Source: an uncultured Ruminococcus sp. | GTDB lineage: Bacteria; Bacillota_A; Clostridia; Oscillospirales; Ruminococcaceae | Length of the DNA: 64,000 bases | NCBI GenBank assembly: GCA_900315975.1 | Contig: ONBA01000026.1 | Coordinates: 1 to 64,000 of the forward strand | Reading direction: 5' to 3' | Shown: positions 7,958 to 16,741 of the stretch, one piece after another | Layout: each line of letters opens with the position of its first letter | How positions within the stretch are numbered: the first letter of the stretch is position 1 | The notes under the pieces: model-generated | The model's input: the letters and a program-made list of their open reading frames with translations, nothing else | What the model was told of the DNA's origin: nothing | Database searches by the model: none | Translations under genes and position numbers: made by a program

Positions 7958-8932
7958 TTATGTGTTCTTTTTCAATTTATCGACCCATATACCTTCTCCG
8001 CAGCATTCGTCTATCTTTTTTTTGATTGCATCAATGTTTATATGCCGACTGTCGCACATTTCCAGCCGTTTATGGTTGTATGTTATTATGATAACCTGAT
8101 AAGTGTAGTATTCAGTGTATTTTTTTCTTTTGCCGGTACCCTTTTTTTCAGTGTGCCATTTCCTATTTATATAGGCTTTTTTGATATCTTCGTATTCAAC
8201 TGCGGTCATACCCTTGTTGGTACCGATAATGATTTTGGGAGTAAAGTACATTTCCGCTCCGTCGAACCATTCGGACTCAGGCAAATTTGCCTGTTCATCT
8301 ATCTCTTCCTGAGTGTATCTTACACTTCCGCAGGCAGGCCGCAGATGTTTTATAAGATTAAGGGGATGCTCCCAATGCACCAAAAGTGATGTAACGATCA
8401 GAAAAGTCAGTCCGAAAGACAGCGATATTGGATGTGCGTCTAACAGGTGGTCAATAAAACGTATTTTTGAACAATCGAAATATATATGCGAATACAGGTC
8501 TCTTGTTTTCGTGTTGTAGTAGTCGTGTTTTTCATAGTAACGCATTGCTGCGTTTACAGCGGCATCGTTATCAGGTACGTTCTTCATTTTGCCCCATACC
8601 TTTACACTTCCTGTTTTTTCGAGTTTATCAACTATGTCGTATTCGTATATAGATGATACCAGTATGGCATCTTCGCCGGATTTGACCATATAGTACTTTC
8701 CGGACATCTTTTCCGGTAGTTCTGTCATTTCAATACGGTAAACCTTGTTACGGTCGAATGCCACTTCTTCTTGGTGCAAAGGAGGACTTAGGTACAGGTC
8801 TTTATATGTATTAAAACAGCTCAAAAGTAAAAAGAAAAGTGCGGGAATCAGAAAAAATGAAAAGAATGGGAGCATAAGTTTGTTCTTTTTTACTTGTGCT
8901 TGCAGATGTTCATTCTGAAACTTAAATATCAT
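7958..8932 (-). CDS. Two-helix membrane protein, function unknown
   Basis: A 324-residue protein with a hydrophobic helix near residues 20-45, an extracytoplasmic domain of about 130 residues, a second helix near 180-200 and a basic cytoplasmic C-terminal domain. GAAGG lies seven bases before the ATG at 8932; two upstream in-frame ATGs lack such a site. I do not recognise a family. Base composition is more AT-rich than the housekeeping genes on its other side. Confidence 0.7.
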   Translation of the reverse strand: MIFKFQNEHLQAQVKKNKLMLPFFSFFLIPALFFLLLSCFNTYKDLYLSPPLHQEEVAFDRNKVYRIEMTELPEKMSGKYYMVKSGEDAILVSSIYEYDIVDKLEKTGSVKVWGKMKNVPDNDAAVNAAMRYYEKHDYYNTKTRDLYSHIYFDCSKIRFIDHLLDAHPISLSFGLTFLIVTSLLVHWEHPLNLIKHLRPACGSVRYTQEEIDEQANLPESEWFDGAEMYFTPKIIIGTNKGMTAVEYEDIKKAYINRKWHTEKKGTGKRKKYTEYYTYQVIIITYNHKRLEMCDSRHINIDAIKKKIDECCGEGIWVDKLKKNT

Positions 8933-9173
8933 TTCTGAACCTTCTTTCATGGTTTTCTGCATCTATTATAACAGATATCCTGTGGAAAAACAACTGCTGA
9001 CAGATGATGAAAAGCTAAATGTAAAAAAACTACCATCTGTGTTAAAACCTATGTGCTAATTGCAAATTGCTGAATATTCGCACAATACCGTTTGTATATA
9101 CTATGCGTGAAACAGAAAAGTGAATATCCAGACTGTATAATGCTATAAGCTATTTTGAATGGAAACATTGTGA

Positions 9174-9262
9174 CATTTTTGTGAAAAGCGACAAAAAAAG
9201 CCGTAGAATAGCGATTGCATAATTTTTCCACTTGCATTTTTGGTCTTATGAGGTTATAATTA
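9174..9262 (+). promoter_or_regulatory. Promoter and conserved upstream block of sugar transferase copy 1
   Basis: TTGCAT (9232), 17 bases, TATAAT (9255). The 55 bases upstream, including TTTTGTGAAAA, CGACAAAAA, GCGATTGC and TTTTTCC, recur before the second sugar transferase at 28988-29072. The leader from here to the start codon is about 250 bases. The rest of 8933-9519 shows no gene. Confidence 0.75.
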
Positions 9263-9519
9263 TGTTATACACATTTTGTATGGGTGTAAATATCAGATTA
9301 ATATGAATTATTGAGAATTGAAGGAAATATTGAGAAAATAGGTGCTTTAAGGCACAAAGAATCAAAAACGTTTTTCATAATTTACCGATATCTATTCTAA
9401 GGTTATCCAATCTGATGGACGAGATTTTGCTATATCGGAATAGGTCGGTTTCTGAAAAACGATGTCATTTGGAAAAAATTTAAGACTCTATAACTTTGTA
9501 AGTATCGGAGGGTGGAACG

Positions 9520-10407
9520 ATGCAAGCAACAGATGTTAATGTTATCAGTAATTATTCGGAGGGAGAAGTGATAAAGGATATGTTTGAAATAAAACGTGCA
9601 AACGAAATACTTCTCTCTGAAAATGACGTAACTCAGGAGGTCCTTGATAAACTCGAAAAAGGTGAGGAGCCTAAACCTACGATCCCTGGAAAATCGGGTG
9701 TTACAGAGTACCCTATTCTTAATTTTGACAATCGTGCTTTGAGTTTGTTGCACCTCGGTGTTTCAAATACTCTTAAGTATACCAAGATAAAGCCGAAGGG
9801 CGGAAAAGGCTTTGAGTTCGCTAAGCGTGCGTTTGATATCGTAGCTTCAGCAGGTGCACTCACTGTCCTCGCACTGCCTATCGGAGTTGTTGCTCTTATC
9901 ATTTATTTGGATGATAAGGGAAATCCGTTCTTTTCACAAGTCCGTTTGACCAAGGATGGCAAACCGTTTAAAATGTACAAACTCCGTTCGATGTGCATCG
10001 ATGCAGAAGCTAAATTTGCTGAGGTACAAAAGGAGAACCAGTCTGACGGTCTCGCTTTCAAGAGCGATGACGACCCGAGAATTACTCGTATAGGTAAGTT
10101 TATCCGTAAGACTTCAATAGACGAACTGCCGCAGTTCTTCAATGTTCTGAGAGGAGATATGTCTATCATAGGACCCAGACCACCTCTTCCGAGAGAAGTT
10201 GTGCTTTATACTCCTGAGCAGATGGACAGACTTCTTGTCAAGGGCGGACTTTCATGTATCTGCCAGACAGAAGGACGAAGCGATATGGAGTTCGACAAGT
10301 GGGTCGAAGGCGATGTCCGCTACATAAAGACTCGCAGTGCGGGTCTTGATCTCAAGCTTATGTTTAAGACGGCGGCTGCGGTTATTCTCCGAAAAGGAGC
10401 AAAATGA
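9520..10407 (+). CDS. Initiating sugar-1-phosphate transferase (bacterial sugar transferase family), copy 1
   Basis: A 295-residue protein that should load a sugar-1-phosphate onto undecaprenyl phosphate to start polysaccharide synthesis. An N-terminal soluble region of about 100 residues precedes KRAFDIV, one hydrophobic re-entrant helix, then family motifs YKLRSM, DPRITRIGKFIRKTSIDELP and GDMSIIGPRPPLP. It lacks the four-helix N-terminus of WbaP/WcaJ, so it is closer to the small monotopic type with an extra N-terminal domain. GGAGGG precedes the ATG. A close paralogue, frameshifted, opens the polysaccharide locus at 29235. Confidence 0.9.
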   Translation: MQATDVNVISNYSEGEVIKDMFEIKRANEILLSENDVTQEVLDKLEKGEEPKPTIPGKSGVTEYPILNFDNRALSLLHLGVSNTLKYTKIKPKGGKGFEFAKRAFDIVASAGALTVLALPIGVVALIIYLDDKGNPFFSQVRLTKDGKPFKMYKLRSMCIDAEAKFAEVQKENQSDGLAFKSDDDPRITRIGKFIRKTSIDELPQFFNVLRGDMSIIGPRPPLPREVVLYTPEQMDRLLVKGGLSCICQTEGRSDMEFDKWVEGDVRYIKTRSAGLDLKLMFKTAAAVILRKGAK

Positions 10408-10489
10408 TCATTAGCTTGCAGTTGACAGCCGTAAGTTTATTATGATCAAAAGAAGTTTTTCTTTCAAGTCTCATAGCTAAGCTATCTTG

Positions 10490-10515
10490 CCCCCAGTTAA
10501 ACTGGGGGTTTTTTA
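10490..10515 (+). terminator. Rho-independent terminator after sugar transferase copy 1
   Basis: CCCCCAGTT pairs with AACTGGGGG, then TTTTTT. Confidence 0.9.
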
Positions 10516-10517
10516 AT

Positions 10518-10550
10518 TACAAAAAACGGTACATGAGATCATGTACCGTT
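10518..10550 (-). terminator. Rho-independent terminator of the UDP-sugar pyrophosphorylase gene
   Basis: A perfect ten-base stem, AACGGTACAT with ATGTACCGTT (10525-10550). On the minus strand it is followed by a run of six T. A near copy of the palindrome lies on the other side of the gene at 11813. Confidence 0.8.
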
Positions 10551-10570
10551 AATTTTATATATTGAGAATA

Positions 10571-11785
10571 TTATAATTCAACACCATTAAGCTTAAGAAG
10601 CTCACGTGCTGTATCAACTGAATCAACACCTGTTTTGTTCTTGACGGGAGCGAATTCTTTGTTTCGGTCGACTTCATATGCCAGACAGTCGTCCTGTAAT
10701 TTTACCATGTCCAGAGCGAGAGTTTCAAATTTATATGCATTAGGCTCGTCAGGTTTAATGAATTCACTGGAAGCTGACATATATGGAATCTTTTTAAATG
10801 CACGATGCAGAGGAAGTTTTACAGAAAGAGTCTGATTGAGTTTGTCTACACGGAAGAGGTAATTCAGTATCACTCCGTAATTATAAGAGAGTGTTCCGTC
10901 AGCTTCACGGCTGTGTATCATTTCGTCAGTCATTTCATAGTATTCCACGATAGAAGGTCTGCCGTCCTCAAGGCAGAGAACACCAACACGCTCTTCGGGG
11001 TCGGCTTTTGCAACGACCTTTGCTCCGGATACTTTACCGGATTCTATCACTGCACCAATGAAACAAGGGTCGGCAATACGCTGCAATACATTGTCGACAG
11101 CGAATACATTCAGCCACTCAATATGTGCATTCTGAACGATTTTAAGCATACCGGTTTTCGCCATTGAAGCATACCAGCCGCCGTTTCCATTCGGGGCTGT
11201 CTTTATTTTTCCGTTGTCTGCGAGCATAAGCTTGCCGTTTGTATCAACAGTCGGGAGTTGTTCCTGTACAAAGAACCATACGTTGTCGTCGCTGTAACCA
11301 AAATAATTGTGCTTTTCAAAGAATTCGCGGGTTTCCTTATTGTTGTCCACACTTGTCATTATGAAAAGCGGTATCCATGCACCAACTTGCTTTACAACAT
11401 CGAGAAGGTTATTGATGAGACACTCAAAAATATACAATTCACGGTCGATACCTATTTTGAACATACCCTTAGGGTGGTCAAATCCAAGACGGCTTCCCTG
11501 ACCGCCTGCAAGAAGTACAGCGCCAACTTTGCCGTCACGAATTGCCTGTAAGCCGGTTTCTGTATAACGTTCACGGTTTTGTTCGATATCCGAAAGATTG
11601 GTTGCAAAGAGCGGTTCAAAAGTACCGCGTATTTCTTCCTGATTAGCTTCACTGAGAACAGAAAAGTCTAAAGATTCGATATGTTTTACCATAGCGAGCT
11701 GTTCTTCGCCTGAGAGTGATTGCAAATGTTTGACAATATGCTCCTGATGCATCATATTAAGCATTTCTGATACTTTGTGTTTCAT
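10571..11785 (-). CDS. UDPGP-type UTP-sugar-1-phosphate uridylyltransferase
   Basis: A 404-residue nucleotidyltransferase with the eukaryote-like UDPGP signature LLAGGQGSRLGFDHPKGMF near residues 90-110 and a uridine-site YASMAKTGM. It makes UDP-glucose, UDP-GlcNAc or UDP-GalNAc from UTP and the sugar phosphate; the substrate cannot be told by eye. CGGAGG precedes the ATG at 11785. It follows galE and a VanZ-like gene on the same strand, which fits precursor supply for surface polysaccharide. Confidence 0.88.
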   Translation of the reverse strand: MKHKVSEMLNMMHQEHIVKHLQSLSGEEQLAMVKHIESLDFSVLSEANQEEIRGTFEPLFATNLSDIEQNRERYTETGLQAIRDGKVGAVLLAGGQGSRLGFDHPKGMFKIGIDRELYIFECLINNLLDVVKQVGAWIPLFIMTSVDNNKETREFFEKHNYFGYSDDNVWFFVQEQLPTVDTNGKLMLADNGKIKTAPNGNGGWYASMAKTGMLKIVQNAHIEWLNVFAVDNVLQRIADPCFIGAVIESGKVSGAKVVAKADPEERVGVLCLEDGRPSIVEYYEMTDEMIHSREADGTLSYNYGVILNYLFRVDKLNQTLSVKLPLHRAFKKIPYMSASSEFIKPDEPNAYKFETLALDMVKLQDDCLAYEVDRNKEFAPVKNKTGVDSVDTARELLKLNGVEL

Positions 11786-11812
11786 TTTTAACCTCCGATT
11801 TGAAGAATGAAC

Positions 11813-11832
11813 GGTACATGGGTTAATGTACC
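11813..11832. repeat. Palindrome sharing GGTACAT/ATGTACC arms with the terminator at 10525
   Basis: GGTACAT, six bases, ATGTACC, located 28 bases upstream of the pyrophosphorylase start. The left flank AACGGTACATG is identical to that of the palindrome at 10525-10550. Confidence 0.5.
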
Positions 11833-11881
11833 TCTTTTTTTACCAAATATCTGCCTGGAAATGATAAGGTACGGAAAACAG

Positions 11882-12328
11882 TCAAAAATCTGTTCGCCGT
11901 TTATACAGATGAGATATCAACGCGAATAAAAGATACCCGGTCAGCGCCCCGACAGTATTATTAATTACATCGTCAATTTCAGTCAGTCCGCGGCCAGTTA
12001 TGTATTGCAGGGATTCAATTCCAACTGAAAACAGAAATCCGCACAGAACTGTTGCGAACGGATTTCTGAATTTTTCAGATATAGTTGGAAACAGTGCTCC
12101 AAATGGCATGAATAGTAAGATATTCAAAAATATCTGCATGAACCAGAAGAAGTGGTTCGGCTGATGAATCATAGCATCTGCTTCGCGGAACGGTTCAAGC
12201 ACTATATCACGGTTATCAGGCATACGCAAAACCATAGTCTCGCGGACAATGAACGTAATGCACAGTACACCGAGGATATAAATGCCAAATGTGACTCTTG
12301 CGAGTTTTTTCTTATCCGCGGTAACCAT
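11882..12328 (-). CDS. VanZ-like membrane protein, paralogue of the one at 45.1 kb
   Basis: A 148-residue membrane protein with VanZ features: IYILGVLCITFIVRETMV, NILLFMPFGALFP and IESLQYITGRGLTEIDDVI. I start it at the ATG at 12328, which overlaps the galE 3' end by 17 bases; the open frame continues further upstream only inside galE. The second copy downstream of galE-2 helps fix the N-terminus. Function is unknown; in both places it travels with galE. Confidence 0.78.
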   Translation of the reverse strand: MVTADKKKLARVTFGIYILGVLCITFIVRETMVLRMPDNRDIVLEPFREADAMIHQPNHFFWFMQIFLNILLFMPFGALFPTISEKFRNPFATVLCGFLFSVGIESLQYITGRGLTEIDDVINNTVGALTGYLLFALISHLYKRRTDF

Positions 12329-13334
12329 TAGGATTATTTTTCTGCCAGTTCCACGAATCACGGCACATATCTTCAAGCGATTTTTCCGTTTTCCAGCCGA
12401 GAATTTCAAGAGCCTTGTCTGCATTAGCGTAAAGCTCTGCGAGGTCACCGGCTCTTCTTGGACCATAAACGTGGTTTACCTTGATATTGTTTACACGTTC
12501 AAATGTTTCGACAATTTCAGTAACGCTATAGGGTGTGCCTGTTCCGAGATTGAAGATCTCACAGCATTTGTCCTGTGAAAGAATGTAGTCTATAGCCTTG
12601 ACGTGACCCTTGGCAAGGTCAACAACGTGAATGTAGTCGCGTTCGCAGGTTCCGTCTTTAGTAGGATAATCGTTGCCAAAAATAGTAAGGCATTCACGTT
12701 TTCCGACTGCGACCTGTGTTACATAAGGCATTAAGTTGTTCGGAATACCAGTCGGATCTTCACCTATCATACCTGACTCATGCGCACCGATAGGGTTGAA
12801 GTAGCGAAGAAGAACAACAGAAAGCTTATCATCAGCCTTTGCTGCGTCTTCAAAAATCTGCTCCATCATTGATTTTGTCCAGCCGTATGGGTTGGTACAG
12901 GCTCCCCGAGGCATTGTTTCTGAAAAAGGAACCTTGTTTTCTTCTCCGTAAACAGTTGCAGATGAACTGAAAAGTATATTTTTTACATTGTATGAATCCA
13001 TCACTTCAAGAAGCGAAAGCGTGGTGTCTATGTTATTGCGGTAATACATTATCGGCTTCTCAACAGATTCACCGACAGCTTTAAGTCCTGCAAAATGTAT
13101 AACAGCGTCGATTTTATGATTTGAAAATATATGGTTGAGTGCGTCAGTATCTTTGACGTCGGCTTCGTATAAAGCAACACTTTTTCCGGTTATCTTTTCA
13201 ACTCTGTGTATTGCTTCAGGTGAACTGTTTGAGTAGTTATCAACTACTACAACATCATAGCCTGAATTAAGAAGTTCAACAGCTGTGTGGGAACCAATGT
13301 ATCCTGCACCGCCTGCTAAAAGGATCGTTGCCAT
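12312..13334 (-). CDS. galE: UDP-glucose 4-epimerase, copy 1
   Basis: A 340-residue short-chain dehydrogenase-type epimerase that interconverts UDP-glucose and UDP-galactose (or the N-acetyl forms). NAD-binding GGAGYIGSH at the N-terminus, catalytic Ser/Thr region FSSSATVYGE and YGWTK (YxxxK). Full length. It has its own promoter, with a dyad in the leader, and is divergent from the DHH gene. A very similar second copy lies at 43485. Confidence 0.96.
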   Translation of the reverse strand: MATILLAGGAGYIGSHTAVELLNSGYDVVVVDNYSNSSPEAIHRVEKITGKSVALYEADVKDTDALNHIFSNHKIDAVIHFAGLKAVGESVEKPIMYYRNNIDTTLSLLEVMDSYNVKNILFSSSATVYGEENKVPFSETMPRGACTNPYGWTKSMMEQIFEDAAKADDKLSVVLLRYFNPIGAHESGMIGEDPTGIPNNLMPYVTQVAVGKRECLTIFGNDYPTKDGTCERDYIHVVDLAKGHVKAIDYILSQDKCCEIFNLGTGTPYSVTEIVETFERVNNIKVNHVYGPRRAGDLAELYANADKALEILGWKTEKSLEDMCRDSWNWQKNNPNGYRG

Positions 13335-13379
13335 AAGTTTATTTCTCCTTTTTCATTCTGCGTTTATTGCCAAACAATC

Positions 13380-13402
13380 AAAATAGTATATATCACTATT
13401 TT
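13380..13402. promoter_or_regulatory. Dyad in the galE-1 leader, candidate operator
   Basis: AAAATAGT, seven bases, ACTATTTT; perfect arms, about 30 bases downstream of the predicted transcription start of galE-1. Confidence 0.5.
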
Positions 13403-13431
13403 GGCTGTTATGCTGCAATGTATTCAAAATA

Positions 13432-13460
13432 AGTATACCATAAAGTTCCCGCTGTGTCAA
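13432..13460 (-). promoter_or_regulatory. Sigma-A promoter of galE copy 1
   Basis: TTGACA, 17 bases, TATACT on the minus strand. Confidence 0.8.
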
Positions 13461-13514
13461 GAAAAAAGCTGGAGATGACTCGTAAAGAATGCAGCACCGG
13501 TGTACATACATTAC

Positions 13515-13565
13515 TTGTAAAAGCAGCGTAAATATGGTATAATGAATGTTAATACATTCATTATA
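13515..13565 (+). promoter_or_regulatory. Promoter of the DHH gene with a perfect dyad over the -10 element
   Basis: TTGTAA, 17 bases, TATAAT (13538). The -10 begins an 11-base perfect dyad: TATAATGAATG, six bases, CATTCATTATA (13538-13565). This geometry suits repressor binding. Confidence 0.7.
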
Positions 13566-13593
13566 ATTATCTGAAAAGGGAGTATAAAGCCTT

Positions 13594-15147
13594 ATGAAAT
13601 ATGAACCGCTGCTTAAGCATCTGCTTAACTATGATGATATTGTCATTCAGGTGCATCACAATCCCGATGCCGATGCGATTGCTTCCGGATTTGCGCTTTG
13701 CCGCTATCTGGAAAAAAACGGAAAAAAGCCGCGCTTTATTTATGCCGGTGAACGCGAGATCAGCAAGCCAAATATGCTCATAATGCTGAACAAACTCGAC
13801 ATTCAGGTCAGCCATGGTGAAAAACTGAACGAAAACGGCATTCTGCCTCAGCTTCTTATCACAGTTGACTGCTTTCACGGTGAGGGAAATGTCGGCAGCT
13901 TTGCAGCGGAAAAAGTCATTGTCATCGACCACCACCGGATCCCGAAGGGAAAGACTCCTCCGGAACATTCGATTATCAAGGAGAATTACGGAAGCTGTGC
14001 GGCTGTCATCTATGAGCTGTTCAAGGAGGTAGGCTATGACATCAACGAAGAACAGAATGTTGCAACAGCACTCTATTATGGCTTGTATATGGACACGGTC
14101 GGGCTTTCAGAGATCAGTGAGCCTATGGACCGTGAGCTCCGCGATACCGCAGACTATGACAAAGCGTTGATACGGCTGCTTGTGAATACCAATCTGACAG
14201 AGGAGGAACTCAGCATTATCGGTAAGGCACTCAGTACTTGCAAATACTATCCGCATCCCGACAGTTCCATAGTTTCTGATGATCCATCTCTTCCGAAGCA
14301 GCAGAGCGCCTATACCATCGCGGACAACTGCGACCCGAATCTCCTCGGCATCATCTCAGATACGCTGATCCAGGTCGATATGGTTTCAGACTGCGTTGTC
14401 TGCTGTCCGTATCATACCGGGTACAAGATTTCCGTCCGCACCTGTACGGATTCTGTCAAGGCACCTGATCTTGCCGCGTTTATTACCTACGGATACGGCG
14501 GAGGCGGCGGACATGATAACAAGGCAGGCGGCTGCATCGACTACCAAAGTTCTTTGCCGAAGGATATAATGGATTTTGTTGCCGATTGCATACGCGATTT
14601 CTTTACAAAACCCGATGTCATTTTCGCGGGCAGTGAGCATTCCGATTTTTCCGGTGCAGAACACTTCCGGAAAAAGGAGACAGTTCTGGGTTATGTCCCA
14701 ACAGCGGTGCTTTCGCCGGACGGAGAGGATATACATATCCGAATGCTGGAGGGCGATATTACTTTGACCCCAGATCCGGACATCTATCTGATGGTCGGGG
14801 TTATTGGTGAGGTCTATCCCATCAAGCGTGAGAAATTCGAGAAAAAATATGTCGGGTGTGATGATACGCCAGATGTGTCTGTATACTATTATCCGCCTTC
14901 TGCACGGATAGGTCAGAAAAAAACAGGCAGACAGCTTGTGGAGTATCTGCACGGGTGCAAGGCGTCCGGTAACAGCGAGATACTTGCCGTTAAGCTGAAT
15001 AATTTTACGAAGCTTTATTTTCTCTGGGATCAGGAGCATTATATGTACGGCAACATCGGAGATTATCTGGCACATCCAGCAAATGACGAAAACGATCTTT
15101 ATATTATACGCGGAGATATATTTGAGCTGACATATGAGAAATGCTGA
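13594..15147 (+). CDS. DHH/DHHA1 family phosphoesterase (NrnA-like, with C-terminal extension)
   Basis: A 517-residue protein. The N-terminal DHH domain has HHNPDADAIASG, ITVDC and VIDHH; the DHHA1 domain has GGGGHDNKAGG near residue 305. NrnA-like enzymes degrade nanoRNA or pAp, while related proteins hydrolyse cyclic dinucleotides; the substrate here is open. About 190 residues beyond the DHHA1 motif are longer than in standard NrnA (about 315 residues) and I do not recognise them. AAGGGAG precedes the ATG. Single gene with its own promoter and operator-like dyad. Confidence 0.85.
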   Translation: MKYEPLLKHLLNYDDIVIQVHHNPDADAIASGFALCRYLEKNGKKPRFIYAGEREISKPNMLIMLNKLDIQVSHGEKLNENGILPQLLITVDCFHGEGNVGSFAAEKVIVIDHHRIPKGKTPPEHSIIKENYGSCAAVIYELFKEVGYDINEEQNVATALYYGLYMDTVGLSEISEPMDRELRDTADYDKALIRLLVNTNLTEEELSIIGKALSTCKYYPHPDSSIVSDDPSLPKQQSAYTIADNCDPNLLGIISDTLIQVDMVSDCVVCCPYHTGYKISVRTCTDSVKAPDLAAFITYGYGGGGGHDNKAGGCIDYQSSLPKDIMDFVADCIRDFFTKPDVIFAGSEHSDFSGAEHFRKKETVLGYVPTAVLSPDGEDIHIRMLEGDITLTPDPDIYLMVGVIGEVYPIKREKFEKKYVGCDDTPDVSVYYYPPSARIGQKKTGRQLVEYLHGCKASGNSEILAVKLNNFTKLYFLWDQEHYMYGNIGDYLAHPANDENDLYIIRGDIFELTYEKC

Positions 15148-15307
15148 GTGCGGTGATCGAGCGAAAATATTGCACTTCATAAGATTATTACTGTGATGTC
15201 AGTTATGCCTATATAATTAAATCATGAAAAGAATTGAAGCTAAGATAAAAAAGTTTGACTGTGCATACCTCAATAGATTACAAAACGATTAAAAAGACAG
15301 AAAAGCC

Positions 15308-15336
15308 TTGACAAAGCATTGAAGGCAATGTATAAT
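15308..15336 (+). promoter_or_regulatory. Consensus sigma-A promoter of the rtcB leader
   Basis: TTGACA, 17 bases, TATAAT. The spacer contains a small dyad, CATTG-AAGG-CAATG. The leader to rtcB is about 190 bases. Confidence 0.85.
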
Positions 15337-15368
15337 GACATCATATTCTACGAAAGGTGGTGAGCTCA

Positions 15369-15461
15369 ATGACCAGTTACAACAAATTCTTCCAGACAGC
15401 AAAACCAAATACTATCATCAAAAAGCATGGAGCTCGCCCGATATGTTCAGCCATGTGCTGA
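15369..15461 (+). CDS. Possible 30-residue leader peptide upstream of rtcB
   Basis: ATG at 15369 preceded by AAAGGTGGTGAG, ending at TGA 15461. The peptide begins MTSYNKFFQTAKP and ends ARPICSAMC. It matches no family I know and shows no run of one amino acid as in classical attenuators. Its 3' third overlaps the RNA fold at 15430-15521, so translation could alter that fold. It could also be a chance frame. Confidence 0.4.
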   Translation: MTSYNKFFQTAKPNTIIKKHGARPICSAMC

Positions 15462-15521
15462 CATTTTGTACGCATTTTCAAGCACTTCTGCGGGAGTGCT
15501 TTTTTGTTTTATCGGGCGCTC
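15430..15521 (+). ncRNA. Structured rtcB leader: three-way junction enclosing a terminator-like hairpin
   Basis: Outer stem: GAGC and GCCCGATA (15430-15443, two-base bulge) with TATCGGGC and GCTC (15510-15521). Inside are hairpin A, TGTTCAGC/GCTGACA (15444-15463), and hairpin B, AAGCACT/AGTGCTT (15480-15501) followed by a T-run. Hairpin B with its T-run resembles an intrinsic terminator. The rtcB ribosome binding site starts directly after the outer stem. Read by eye only; no folding was run. Confidence 0.6.
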
Positions 15522-15535
15522 GGAAAGGAACATAT

Positions 15536-16741
15536 ATGATTGAAATAATAGGAAAATACAACTCAGCAAAGGTCTTCACCGACATCATTGACGAGAGCGC
15601 AATATCGCAGATAATCGAACTTTGCAGCCAGCCTATGAGCGAGGGAGCGGCTATCCGTATTATGCCTGATGTCCACGCCGGAGCAGGCTGCACTATCGGC
15701 ACAACTATGACTATCACGGATAAGGTCGTGCCTAATCTTGTCGGCGTTGACATCGGCTGTGGAATGGAGACTGTTCGTCTCAAGGAAAAGCATATAGAAC
15801 TGCAAAAGCTCGACAAGCTCATTTATGAGAAGATTCCCTCGGGCTTTGCTATCCGCGATAAGGCTCATCGTTACAACGACAGGATAGAACTGACGGAGCT
15901 GTTTTGCTATGAGCACATCAACCCCGTCCGTGCGGAGCGAAGCATAGGCACTCTCGGCGGCGGAAACCACTTCATTGAAGCTGACAAGGGCGAGGACGGC
16001 AGCATCTACATCATTATCCACTCCGGCTCGCGTCACCTCGGCGTTGAGACTGCAAAATACTATCAGGAGGAGGCATACAAGCGTCTCAACGGAAGCTCCA
16101 AGAAGGACATCGACGCAATAATAGAGCGTATGAAGTCTGAGGGCAGGGAAAAGCAGATACAGTCCGAGATAACGAGGCTGAAAAACACTAAATTCACCGA
16201 TGTTCCAAAGCACCTTGCGTACTGCGAGGGTGAGCTGTTTGAGCAGTATATCCACGATATGAAGATAGTTCAGCAGTTTGCTATGCTCAACCGTCAGGCG
16301 ATGATGGACGAGATCATCAAGGGTATGCACCTCCATGTTGAGGAGCAGTTCACGACTATCCACAACTACATTGACACTGAGACAATGATACTCAGAAAGG
16401 GCGCAGTTTCGGCGAATTCCGGCGAAAAGCTGCTCATACCTATCAATATGCGTGACGGCAGTCTTATCTGCACAGGCAAGGGAAATCCCGACTGGAACTG
16501 TTCAGCACCTCACGGTGCCGGCAGACTTATGTCACGTTCAGCTGCAAAGAATACTTTCACAGTTTCCGAGTTCAAAAAGCAGATGAACGGTATCTATACT
16601 ACGTCCGTAAATGCTGCAACTCTTGATGAGTGCCCTATGGCGTATAAGTCCATAGAGGACATAGTTGACAATATCGGCGATACGGTCGAGATAAACGAGG
16701 TCATCAAGCCCGTCTACAACTTCAAGGCAGGTGAGGAATGA
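15536..16741 (+). CDS. rtcB: RNA-splicing ligase RtcB family protein
   Basis: A 401-residue GTP-dependent RNA ligase that joins 2',3'-cyclic phosphate and 5'-hydroxyl ends. Metal and active-site motifs are present: MPDVHAGAGCTIG, GVDIGCGM, GTLGGGNHFIE, HSGSRHLG, MLNRQAM and APHGAGRLMSR. The ATG at 15536 follows AAAGGAA; the frame is open further upstream but runs through the leader RNA, and the family N-terminus fits MIEIIGKYN. The stop overlaps the next small gene (ATGA). Confidence 0.95.
   Translation: MIEIIGKYNSAKVFTDIIDESAISQIIELCSQPMSEGAAIRIMPDVHAGAGCTIGTTMTITDKVVPNLVGVDIGCGMETVRLKEKHIELQKLDKLIYEKIPSGFAIRDKAHRYNDRIELTELFCYEHINPVRAERSIGTLGGGNHFIEADKGEDGSIYIIIHSGSRHLGVETAKYYQEEAYKRLNGSSKKDIDAIIERMKSEGREKQIQSEITRLKNTKFTDVPKHLAYCEGELFEQYIHDMKIVQQFAMLNRQAMMDEIIKGMHLHVEEQFTTIHNYIDTETMILRKGAVSANSGEKLLIPINMRDGSLICTGKGNPDWNCSAPHGAGRLMSRSAAKNTFTVSEFKKQMNGIYTTSVNAATLDECPMAYKSIEDIVDNIGDTVEINEVIKPVYNFKAGEE

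Noticed and set aside
13567..15180. Long open frames on the strand opposite the DHH phosphoesterase
   Set aside because: They are antisense shadows without ribosome binding sites or recognisable domains; the sense frame has full DHH/DHHA1 motifs.
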